Shown here in pieces: positions 42,523 through 49,833 of a stretch of DNA of 64,000 bases. The position numbers and the translations under genes were made by a program. The stretch is from Bacteroidales bacterium. GTDB taxonomy: Bacteria > Bacteroidota > Bacteroidia > Bacteroidales > UBA3824. Within the stretch, counting starts at the first letter, position 1. Each line of letters begins with the position of its first letter. A model generated the notes under the pieces. That model worked only from the letters and a program-made list of their open reading frames with translations. It had not been told where the DNA came from and made no database searches. Location: positions 124,001 to 188,000 of the forward strand of contig JAEERW010000001.1 of assembly GCA_016286055.1 (NCBI GenBank), given 5' to 3'.

Positions 42523-43704
42523 CTATTTGATGCCGAGTTTTTTAGCTATGTCGGCGGGAATGGCATCTTTGTGTACAAGAAAATCCATGGTTTTGTAAGC
42601 TGCAAACGCCTTGGATATGTACCAAGTGCCTTTGTACGGATTGTCGGTTCCCCAGCTGTTTTGAACCATGTAGTAGAGTTTTCCGTTCTGGTCTTTGGCA
42701 AGACCGTAGATTAGCATACCGTGGTCGTCGGTGGTTTCCCAATTGTCGTAAGCCTGCTGACGCATCTCCTGAGTGGGGGTGATTTCGGGTAGGGGCTTGG
42801 ATGTGAGGTACTCTTTCTTTTCGTTGGTGCTCATGCCAGTCCAGCGTGCTTGGTCGGTGCCTATTGTGGAGGCGTCTTTTACGTCGGGAAATACTCCGAT
42901 ACCTTTGCGGTTGAAACCTTGCTCGCTAACGTCGGCACCCCACGCAATGGGATAGCCTTTGTCTACGGCGTTGTCGATGATACGCATCATTTCATCCATA
43001 GGCACGTTGTATGGAGCGTCCCAACGCCAATTGTCCTGAACCTCGATTATGAATTTTTGATAAAAAGGATGGTGGGTGTACGATGTGATAGACACATAAT
43101 CGTTGAAATTTAATCCGAGCGACTGTGCAAAAGATTTAGGCGTGTACTCCTTGCCCTTGTAGGTGAACTTTTCGGGGCAGACACCCAAGTATGCGTCGTA
43201 AACAGCTTTAATTGATTTTTTCCAGTTGGGCGAAATCTTGGAGGCATCGCTTTTTGCAATGGCTGAAACTATTCCACCTGCCACTTTGTCCATTTCGGAG
43301 TTGTTTGGCAGGCTGTCGCCACTGAGGGTACCCATTGCGGGCATAGCGTCTTGCGGAACTATTCCGTAGTTTTGAAGGCAGAAAAGTACGTCGTATGCGC
43401 TTCCGCCCGGGCTGAATGATACGTCGCCGTGGGTGCGTACTGCCTTGTCGGCGCGGTCTTCCATGGTTTTGTGCACCACAAATGCCTCGCTGAAATCGTA
43501 TTCTCCCTTGCCCATACGGAGCAACTCGGCCTCAAAAAACGACAGTGTGCTAAAGCACCAGCATGTGCTACTGCGGAATTGGTTGCGTACAGGAGTAGTT
43601 TTGATGGTTTTTACTGTGTTGAATTTGAATCCCTCGTTTTGTTGAGCGAAGGCACACGTGCTTATCAATGCGGTTGTTAAAACCGCAGCTATCTGTTTTT
43701 TCAT
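42523..43704 (-). CDS. Exported C1B-family cysteine peptidase (bleomycin hydrolase-like)
   Basis: 393 aa with a signal peptide (MKKQIAAVLTTALISTCAFAQ). The papain-type catalytic set is present: oxyanion Gln and Cys in VRNQFRSSTCWCFSTLSF near 40-57, His in TTDDHGMLIYG near 340 and Asn in VQNSWGTDNPYKGTW near 360. This matches the C1B aminopeptidase/bleomycin hydrolase family, here exported rather than cytosolic. It is the last gene of the minus-strand run beginning with the acyl carrier protein, but 47 bases separate it from DUF3098 and it may be independent. Confidence 0.88.
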   Translation of the reverse strand: MKKQIAAVLTTALISTCAFAQQNEGFKFNTVKTIKTTPVRNQFRSSTCWCFSTLSFFEAELLRMGKGEYDFSEAFVVHKTMEDRADKAVRTHGDVSFSPGGSAYDVLFCLQNYGIVPQDAMPAMGTLSGDSLPNNSEMDKVAGGIVSAIAKSDASKISPNWKKSIKAVYDAYLGVCPEKFTYKGKEYTPKSFAQSLGLNFNDYVSITSYTHHPFYQKFIIEVQDNWRWDAPYNVPMDEMMRIIDNAVDKGYPIAWGADVSEQGFNRKGIGVFPDVKDASTIGTDQARWTGMSTNEKKEYLTSKPLPEITPTQEMRQQAYDNWETTDDHGMLIYGLAKDQNGKLYYMVQNSWGTDNPYKGTWYISKAFAAYKTMDFLVHKDAIPADIAKKLGIK

Positions 43705-43751
43705 TGTTGTAGTTTTTTTTATAATTGTATGTGATTTAGGGGATATGCCGT

Positions 43752-44009
43752 CTATTCCTCTGGTTTGCGCATTATGGCATATATCTCGAATGCAAAACCA
43801 AATAGCACCACAATGGGAGCGAGGGTGATGCGGCGGAATGAGAAAATCTCCTCGTTAAACACGTTGGGGTCGTCGCTTGCACCGCCAGCCATCAAAATAA
43901 AGCCGAATACAATGATAACAAAACCAATGATAAGGAGCTTGTAATTAAGTCTTCCGAAGGCAAAACCGTCGTCTTTTTTGTTTTCTGAATTTTTATTTTC
44001 TTGTTCCAT
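43752..44009 (-). CDS. DUF3098 small membrane protein
   Basis: 85 aa: charged N-terminus (ENKNSENKKDDGFAFGRLNYK), helix LLIIGFVIIVFGFILMAGG, the family motif SDDPNVFNEEIFSFRRITLAPIVVL and a second helix. In many Bacteroidetes this gene follows ftsX directly. Here it is 13 bases downstream of a CrtI-like oxidoreductase gene, 10 kb from ftsX. Confidence 0.88.
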   Translation of the reverse strand: MEQENKNSENKKDDGFAFGRLNYKLLIIGFVIIVFGFILMAGGASDDPNVFNEEIFSFRRITLAPIVVLFGFAFEIYAIMRKPEE

Positions 44010-44022
44010 AATGCTTTGAATG

Positions 44023-45510
44023 TTAAAAATTAAATATGCTTGATGAGGGACGTTGCCCTAGAATTTCGCCACACGAGAAAAACGAAGTCATGCTTACGCC
44101 GAGAATGCCGTGGAGGTTGAGGTTCTGCCCTGTGAGCCAAAGGTTTGGAATAGGAGTCTTAGGCGTGAGCAGAGTGTATATCAGCCTGTCGTAATCTTTT
44201 GCAATTCCGAAAGCCGAACCGTTTTGTGTAGCGGTGTAGTCGCGGTAGGTTAGGGGAGTGGAAGTGTAAACCGATTCCACTGCATTGGCAAACCCTTTAA
44301 TATATTTGTCGGCGAGGGCGATGAGCTGCTCCGCCTTTTTTTGTTTCAGTTCAATGTATTGTTGCGGACGGTGTCCAAGAGAGGAATCTTGAAACTGTTC
44401 CACGTCGCTCCAAAGCATGGGTGTAAGCAAGTCTACATTTTGGGCGTAGCGTCCTTCGTTGTCGGGAACGGCATAACTTACAAGTGCGCCACGGGGTTTT
44501 TCGTCTGCGGTTTGAGTGCCTTCGTCCCAAATGTCGTCGGTTTCGTGAATGTAGATGTTGCGATTTAGGTATTCGAGAGTGTTGGGCTTGAGCTTGATGT
44601 TGGCCGTAAACATTCCAAAGGTATTATCGAGCGATGAGATGCGTTTACGGTAAATTTTTTTGATAAACGATGTATTTTGGGCTAAGTTGAGAGTGGCAAC
44701 GGGGTGAATATTGGAGATTATGTACTTGGTTTCTATAGGTTCACGCCCTTCGATTTCAACTACAGAGATTCTTCCGTTGGATTCCACAAGGTTAGTAGCC
44801 TTAGCTCCAGTTGTTACAATTCCACCCATATTGGTAATGCTCTGGGCAAGTTTTTCGGCTATTTGCATTCCTCCGCCACGGATACGGTATGCGCTTTGGA
44901 TAAACGAACTGTTGATCTGCGCAAAAGTGTAAAGCGGTAGGCGTTGCTTGTCTAAGTGCAGTTTTGCCGACGTACCCGAAAGAACATTTTGCAATGCAGG
45001 GTCGGATATTGTGCCAGTGAGGTATTGGTAGGCATTTTTGCCAAAGAGAGTGTCGCCAGAGAGGTTTTGCTCGGGGTTGCGATCAAAACTCTCAAATATA
45101 CCTTCGCCCACACTACGGAGAAATGTGGTGTAGGTTTTGAGCTCGTTGGCAGAGTTTGGAAAATACTCTGACATCTTGTCGCAAAAACGGTCGTAGCCGT
45201 TGACAAACATATAAGATTTGTTGCGGTAGAAAATTTGGTCAAATCCGTCGGGGTCGAGTTTTTGCCACGGCAGATCCATCAGGTCAAAGTATTTGAAAAT
45301 GCGATTGAGAGGTTGTCCCTCGTCTAATCCACCGATGTAGTGAAATCCTGTGTCAAATTTGGTGTTTTTTCGTACGAAAGTCTGGATGCATCCACCAATA
45401 AGACGGTTTTGCTCCAATACGCACACTTTCATGCCGTGTTTTGCAAGAATGTATGCACATTGCAATCCACCGAGACCTGCGCCGATTATAACTACATCGT
45501 ATTTTTCCAT
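44023..45510 (-). CDS. CrtI/CrtISO-like FAD-dependent oxidoreductase 1
   Basis: 495 aa from the ATG at 45510 (MEKYDVVIIGAGLGGLQCAYIL), which puts the FAD Rossmann motif GxGxxG at the extreme N-terminus; a longer frame begins with TTG. VLEQNRLIGGCIQTF is the second dinucleotide motif, and the C-terminal LWLTGQNLNLHGILGVSMTSFFSCGEILG is the FAD-binding end of the phytoene desaturase/carotenoid isomerase/retinol saturase superfamily. These enzymes desaturate, saturate or isomerise polyenes. It follows ACP and three hotdog genes (7 bases after the last), which suggests an acyl or polyene substrate rather than a carotenoid; no phytoene synthase is nearby. Confidence 0.85.
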   Translation of the reverse strand: MEKYDVVIIGAGLGGLQCAYILAKHGMKVCVLEQNRLIGGCIQTFVRKNTKFDTGFHYIGGLDEGQPLNRIFKYFDLMDLPWQKLDPDGFDQIFYRNKSYMFVNGYDRFCDKMSEYFPNSANELKTYTTFLRSVGEGIFESFDRNPEQNLSGDTLFGKNAYQYLTGTISDPALQNVLSGTSAKLHLDKQRLPLYTFAQINSSFIQSAYRIRGGGMQIAEKLAQSITNMGGIVTTGAKATNLVESNGRISVVEIEGREPIETKYIISNIHPVATLNLAQNTSFIKKIYRKRISSLDNTFGMFTANIKLKPNTLEYLNRNIYIHETDDIWDEGTQTADEKPRGALVSYAVPDNEGRYAQNVDLLTPMLWSDVEQFQDSSLGHRPQQYIELKQKKAEQLIALADKYIKGFANAVESVYTSTPLTYRDYTATQNGSAFGIAKDYDRLIYTLLTPKTPIPNLWLTGQNLNLHGILGVSMTSFFSCGEILGQRPSSSIFNF

Positions 45511-45517
45511 AGCGCAA

Positions 45518-45886
45518 TTATTGTTTTTCGGCAACAATGCCGCTGAGTGTCATATAAGTGGTGTCGCCGTAGAATATGGTGGCTGACACTTTAGATGTGT
45601 CGGCTGGGTCGGTTTGCACCTTGATGTTGAGTATTGGCGAACCTTCGGGCGTTACCATAGCAGTAAGTCGGCAGCGGTCTATAGCTGTAAAAGTCAGACG
45701 TTTGGATGTGGCGTCTTCAATGCATTCTTTAATCATCTGAATGTTGCACACGCCGGGTGTGATATGCCGTTCAGGGAAATGACCTTGATATACAGAATGA
45801 TTTGCGTTTAGTTTTACAGTGTATACGTGGCTTCCGTCGCTTTCTGCTGTATGGTTTTCTACGTAATAAAAATCTTTAATAAGCAT
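45518..45886 (-). CDS. Hotdog-fold 3-hydroxyacyl-ACP dehydratase (ApeI/FabZ-like)
   Basis: 122 aa. VYQGHFPERHITPGVCNIQMIKECIE is the FabZ/ApeI-type hotdog signature with the catalytic His of GHFP and a Glu in the following helix. It is shorter than FabZ and closest in feel to the ApeI dehydratases of aryl-polyene clusters. It lies 33 bases after the thioesterase gene and 7 before the CrtI-like gene in the ACP-led operon. Expected to remove water from ACP-bound 3-hydroxyacyl chains; assignment by motif only. Confidence 0.72.
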   Translation of the reverse strand: MLIKDFYYVENHTAESDGSHVYTVKLNANHSVYQGHFPERHITPGVCNIQMIKECIEDATSKRLTFTAIDRCRLTAMVTPEGSPILNIKVQTDPADTSKVSATIFYGDTTYMTLSGIVAEKQ

Positions 45887-45919
45887 AATCGGCTGGTTTT
45901 AAAATATTTGCAAAAATGG

Positions 45920-46357
45920 TTAGGAAATGTTCCAACGATTTTTCCATTCCACAATGAAATCGGGGTTTGATAATTCAAAAACGCCGCTACGCGAAACGAA
46001 CAATTGTGTTGTGTCGGCTTCGATGATCACAGCGTTGTCTTTTGGACGCGTAATAATGTATTGGAATACCAATTTGGCAGCTTTAGTAGGTACGTAAGTA
46101 ATCTTAATCTTAAGAATGTCGCCTATACGTGCCGAGTTGCGGTATTTGATGTGCATATCTACCATTGGTGCCGTGTATCCGCTGTTGAAAATATGGAGAT
46201 ATTCTAATCCGTATTTTGCCCCGAAAGCCTCGCGGGCGTTTTCCATATATTTAACATAGTTTCCGTGCCAAACCATTTGAATGGCATCGAGGTCGTAAAA
46301 CGGCACTGTAAAGTCGAGAGTTACCGACAATTCATCGTTGATGCTGTTCTGCTCCAT
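45920..46357 (-). CDS. YbgC-like hotdog acyl thioesterase
   Basis: 145 aa. FTVPFYDLDAIQMVWHGNYVKYMENAREAF is the 4-hydroxybenzoyl-CoA thioesterase/YbgC motif, with the catalytic Asp of YDLDAIQMVWH and the HxNYxxYxExAR helix. It probably releases the acyl product from ACP or CoA, as related thioesterases do in aryl-polyene clusters. Its start overlaps the stop of the preceding gene by one base (TAATG). Confidence 0.82.
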   Translation of the reverse strand: MEQNSINDELSVTLDFTVPFYDLDAIQMVWHGNYVKYMENAREAFGAKYGLEYLHIFNSGYTAPMVDMHIKYRNSARIGDILKIKITYVPTKAAKLVFQYIITRPKDNAVIIEADTTQLFVSRSGVFELSNPDFIVEWKNRWNIS

Positions 46358-46791
46358 TATTTATCCATAAAGATTTTCATTTTGCACACAGCCACTGTGG
46401 CGCCGTTGATTTTTGATTCGGCGTTCATAAGTGTGATGTTCATAGCCTGCGAAATTACCGACATTGCAGTTTCTATGTTGTCGCCTACCTTTGGCAGGGA
46501 CGCTTGCAAGGCGAATTTCTTGATTTCGGCTATATATCCCAATACGATAGGACGGTGGTTGATCCAGTCGTTGTATCCTGCAAATGTAGCAGCACTTTGG
46601 GCAATGTGTTCTATGAGTCCGGTTTCGGCAAATACTCCGTTTTCCACAAAGATGTTGCTTTCTGTCACGGTGAGCCCTGTCTCCACGTCGGTGTCCGACA
46701 CGGAGAACAGTTTATCTACCATGAGCATGGGCTCGCGCTGCGGAATAAAAGTTTTAATTCCATCGCCCGCATAAAGAACGGTTTTGGCCAT
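46357..46791 (-). CDS. Hotdog-fold dehydratase (ApeP-like)
   Basis: 144 aa. FIPQREPMLMVDKLFSVSD and GVFAETGLIEHIAQSAATFAGY correspond to the ApeP-type motif (P-x-R-x-P-M-x-x-x-D and the E-x-x-A-Q helix with the catalytic Glu). Second dehydratase-like protein of the cluster besides the one at 45.5 kb; in aryl-polyene clusters ApeI and ApeP likewise occur together. It begins 3 bases after the ACP gene and is coupled to the thioesterase gene. Confidence 0.75.
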   Translation of the reverse strand: MAKTVLYAGDGIKTFIPQREPMLMVDKLFSVSDTDVETGLTVTESNIFVENGVFAETGLIEHIAQSAATFAGYNDWINHRPIVLGYIAEIKKFALQASLPKVGDNIETAMSVISQAMNITLMNAESKINGATVAVCKMKIFMDK

Positions 46792-46794
46792 ATG

Positions 46795-47040
46795 TTATGC
46801 GTTGGTTTTTTCGTATACGAAATCGTAGAGGTTTTGGAATGTCTTAACCTGAGCAACACTCTGTCCTTTGATTTCTACACCGAATTCTTCTTCGATTACT
46901 GCAATCATGTCTACGAGGCTGAGGCTGTCGAGCTGAAGAGTGGCTTTGATCTCTTTTTCGGGAGCAATTTCGGTTTCTTCTACTTCAAATTCGTTAGCGA
47001 GTACAGAGTTGATTTTTGCGATAAGTTCGTTTTTTTCCAT
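46795..47040 (-). CDS. Acyl carrier protein
   Basis: 81 aa, acidic, with the phosphopantetheine site LQLDSLSLVDMIAVIEEEFGVEI (Ser39 of DSL). It differs from housekeeping AcpP (usually GADSLDTVELV) and resembles ACPs of aryl-polyene and other secondary acyl clusters. It is the first gene of an operon with its own promoter and carries the growing chain for the neighbouring ketosynthase, dehydratases and thioesterase. No phosphopantetheinyl transferase gene is in the window. Confidence 0.9.
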   Translation of the reverse strand: MEKNELIAKINSVLANEFEVEETEIAPEKEIKATLQLDSLSLVDMIAVIEEEFGVEIKGQSVAQVKTFQNLYDFVYEKTNA

Positions 47041-47084
47041 TTTTATAGAGTGTTTTTTATTAATATTATAATTATTTCAAGGTG

Positions 47085-47116
47085 CAAAGGTGTGAAAAAT
47101 AATTTAAGTTGGCAAA
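47085..47116 (-). promoter_or_regulatory. Probable promoter of the ACP operon
   Basis: On the minus strand TTTG (47113-47116) and CACCTTTG (47085-47092) are separated by exactly 20 bases, the Bacteroidetes spacing; the TA of the -7 element is replaced by CA. Together with the terminator just upstream it shows that the ACP gene starts a separate transcript from the ketosynthase. Confidence 0.5.
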
Positions 47117-47143
47117 ATAATTTTAAAAAAGTGTGAATTTGCA

Positions 47144-47178
47144 CAAAAAAAACGAGGCTGACATTGCGTCAGCCTCGT
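47144..47178 (-). terminator. Intrinsic terminator after the ketosynthase gene
   Basis: ACGAGGCTGAC / GTCAGCCTCGT 11-bp perfect stem with a 5-base loop; on the minus strand it is followed by a run of about eight T's. Confidence 0.9.
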
Positions 47179-47200
47179 GGAATAATAATGAATTATATGA

Positions 47201-48421
47201 CTATAAATTCTTTACAATAAGTGTCGAGTTTGTTCCGCCAAAACCGAATGAGTTTGAAAGGAACATATCAAAATGTGCGTCTACTCTCTGTCCGGGGATG
47301 TTGAGCTTAGCGGAGTCTTCGTCGGGATTTTCAAAGTTGAGGTTGGCTGCCACAAAGTTGTTTTTCATCATGAGGGTAGAATAGATAACTTCGCTTGCGC
47401 CTGCCATCCACATTTCGTGTCCGGTCTGGCTTTTGGTGGATGTAACGTAGGGTCTGCAGTCGCCAAAGATTTGCGAGATGGCTTTTGCCTCGTTCATGTC
47501 GCCGATGTGAGTTGAAGTGGCGTGTGCATTGATATATCCTATCTCTTTGATATCCACGTTAGAAAGACGGAGACAGTTTTCCAACGATTTGGCAGGTCCT
47601 GCTACGTTGGGCGATGAAATATGGTCGCCGTTTGACGAGAATCCCCAGCCTTTGATTTCTGCTATTATGTTAGCTCCGCGTTTAACAGCGTGTTCGTATT
47701 CTTCAATGATTACAGTGGCAGCGCCGCCTCCGGGAACAAGACCGTCGCGGTCGCGGTCGAACGGGCGAGATGCCTTTGTGGGAGCGTCTTCGCGTGTAGA
47801 GAATGCGCTGATACCGTCGAAGCTGCCTACTGCGTAGGGGTTAACTTCTTGTGCACCACCGCATACCACCATATCTTCCAAACCGTTGCGGATAAGGAGC
47901 GAGCCCAAGCCAATAGCGTGGCTACCGCTTGCACATGCGCCTGAGATTGTCAGGTTGATGCCTCTGAGGTGGAAGATGCAGCCGAGGTTCATAGTAACGG
48001 TAGAGTTCATCGACTGGAAAATGCCGCCAGAACCAATCAGCGTGGTGTTCTTTTTCTTAAACATAGTTTCTACGCTTTTGTATACCGGCTCTGCACTCGA
48101 GTCGTTGCCGTAGAGAAGTCCAACGCTGTTGGCGTCCAGATAATCCTGGTCGATTTTTGCGTTGTTGAGGGCTTCTACGGTGGCTACGTAAGCGTATTTA
48201 GCTTGTTCGGGCATAAATACACGTTGAGCGCGTGAGAGTTGTCCTTTGAGGTCGGGAACGTCGAGTTTTGATGTAAGTCCCGAGCGGAAACCTAATTCTT
48301 TGCGCACGGGGTCTAAAACGATGCCCGACACGCCGTTGTAAAGCGAGTTTTTAACTTCGTCAAGATTTTTACCGAGGCACGAGTATATACCCATGCCGGT
48401 GATTACTACTCTTTTTTCCAT
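47201..48421 (-). CDS. Beta-ketoacyl-ACP synthase (FabF-like)
   Basis: 406 aa condensing enzyme. The full Cys-His-His triad is visible: Cys in ISGACASGSHAIGLG near 164, His in INAHATSTHIGDMNEAKAI near 298, and His in TSTKSQTGHEMWMAGASE near 335 with its Lys; GFGGTNSTLIVKN closes the protein. It should therefore be active, not a chain-length-factor-type subunit. A housekeeping FabF would normally sit beside acpP; this one is beside an acyltransferase and CrtI-like genes. Its start overlaps the acyltransferase stop by 16 bases. Confidence 0.93.
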   Translation of the reverse strand: MEKRVVITGMGIYSCLGKNLDEVKNSLYNGVSGIVLDPVRKELGFRSGLTSKLDVPDLKGQLSRAQRVFMPEQAKYAYVATVEALNNAKIDQDYLDANSVGLLYGNDSSAEPVYKSVETMFKKKNTTLIGSGGIFQSMNSTVTMNLGCIFHLRGINLTISGACASGSHAIGLGSLLIRNGLEDMVVCGGAQEVNPYAVGSFDGISAFSTREDAPTKASRPFDRDRDGLVPGGGAATVIIEEYEHAVKRGANIIAEIKGWGFSSNGDHISSPNVAGPAKSLENCLRLSNVDIKEIGYINAHATSTHIGDMNEAKAISQIFGDCRPYVTSTKSQTGHEMWMAGASEVIYSTLMMKNNFVAANLNFENPDEDSAKLNIPGQRVDAHFDMFLSNSFGFGGTNSTLIVKNL

Positions 48422-49821
48422 GTATTTTTTGTTAAAATGTTGTCTAATTTATCAAATAAACGTTTTCTTAATTCAATTGTTTCTGCGAGACCCTTGCCGC
48501 GGCGCTTGTGTTGGCTGCGTTTTGACTTGATGCGGTATCGCCATTCGCGTTTCAGACCTATGAATGTCTGACGGTAGTTCCATGCAAACAATCCTAAAAA
48601 CGGCAATAATATTACATGTATTGTGGCATACAGCCAATTCCAAAAGTATCCTTCTAAGAAGAAGAAAAGACTGTAACACAACGGAAACGCTATCAATGCA
48701 CCCACGGCAAACCTGATGCCTCCCACAAACATAGTCATATGTCCGTTGCCCGCCTTGAATTTTTTTGTAAGGGGCTGAGGCGACAAAAATATCAAAATAT
48801 TTGGAATCGATGCCACAACAAACAGCGGAAACAGGCATATCAGCGACAGAAGGCGGAATATGAAGCTGCCTTTGCGAAATGGTATGTCGAAGTTTTCGTC
48901 GGATATGCGGAAACGTCCGCAGTTTTTTTTCAATGTGGCTGCCTCGCTGTAGATTTCTTCGATAACTTCGGGCTGTTGCGCCTTGACGTCTTCAAGCTCT
49001 TTGAAGAGGGCTTTGTCGGATTCAAGTTTGTCGGGCAGGTATGTGGGGTCGCCGCCGCAGAGTTTGCAGTAGCGTTTGCCGTATGTTTCGCGTATATGGT
49101 CGATAGATTCGTAGTTGTCTAAATCGGTGATGTTGAGCATCATCGACGAAATTTGCTCTCTTACCAGATTGTTGACTGTGCGCTGTACTGTGCGCGGCTT
49201 GGTTTGGAAGAGTTCGTAGTAAGGCATCAGCGAAATGGGCTTGCCGCACACTATCATCATGTCCTCGCGGAATTTGAAATAGTTGCTGTAATGGTTGCAG
49301 ATGGGCAGGATTACGATGTCGGTTTTGAACTCTGATTTTTTCACTGCATCAAACGCCATGCGGAGGTATCCCATCGAAAACTCGCCGAGCCAGCGTTTGT
49401 CTTGGTTGAGGGCTTCGGGAAATATCAGCACAGTGCCGCCAGAGAGTATTCTTTCGCCCGCTTCTGCAAAGATGTCGTAGTTGTTTTTGAGTGCGTCCAT
49501 TCCGTCGAAATCAATGCGGAACGCCGGCAGTAGGTAGATGCTGCGCAATAGTTTGCCAAGGAAAGGACGGTTGAATGCGTCGGCACGTGTGAATATGCTT
49601 ACTATGCGGTCGCGGAATGCGAACTCCACACCAAGGGCGTCGTTGAGGGCGTTCTGGTGGTTGGAGGCTATGATCAGCGGTGTGCCTTTCTTAGGTATGT
49701 TCTCTCTACCCAATACGTATATGTGTTTGTAATACACATTGTTGTGTAATACCCGCAGATAATTTCGCATTATCCTGAAAAAGGCTTCTCCTAAAAGGCT
49801 TCTCTTTTTTTTCTTCAGCAT
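48406..49821 (-). CDS. PlsC/GPAT-type membrane acyltransferase with C-terminal helices
   Basis: 471 aa. The acyltransferase domain (about 35-230) has IIASNHQNALNDALG, an H-x5-D motif as in the Bacteroidetes glycerophosphate/DHAP acyltransferase-like group, and FPEALNQDKRW (the FPEG-like motif). A C-terminal region (about 325-430) carries several hydrophobic helices (FIFRLLSLICLFPLFVVASIPNILIF, GGIRFAVGALIAFPLCYSLFFF, LYATIHVILLPFLGLFAWNY). It presumably transfers the finished acyl chain to a glycerolipid or other membrane acceptor. It lies between CrtI-like gene 2 (12 bases) and the ketosynthase (overlapping). Confidence 0.82.
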   Translation of the reverse strand: MLKKKKRSLLGEAFFRIMRNYLRVLHNNVYYKHIYVLGRENIPKKGTPLIIASNHQNALNDALGVEFAFRDRIVSIFTRADAFNRPFLGKLLRSIYLLPAFRIDFDGMDALKNNYDIFAEAGERILSGGTVLIFPEALNQDKRWLGEFSMGYLRMAFDAVKKSEFKTDIVILPICNHYSNYFKFREDMMIVCGKPISLMPYYELFQTKPRTVQRTVNNLVREQISSMMLNITDLDNYESIDHIRETYGKRYCKLCGGDPTYLPDKLESDKALFKELEDVKAQQPEVIEEIYSEAATLKKNCGRFRISDENFDIPFRKGSFIFRLLSLICLFPLFVVASIPNILIFLSPQPLTKKFKAGNGHMTMFVGGIRFAVGALIAFPLCYSLFFFLEGYFWNWLYATIHVILLPFLGLFAWNYRQTFIGLKREWRYRIKSKRSQHKRRGKGLAETIELRKRLFDKLDNILTKNTWKKE

Positions 49822-49833
49822 AGTGGTTTGGGT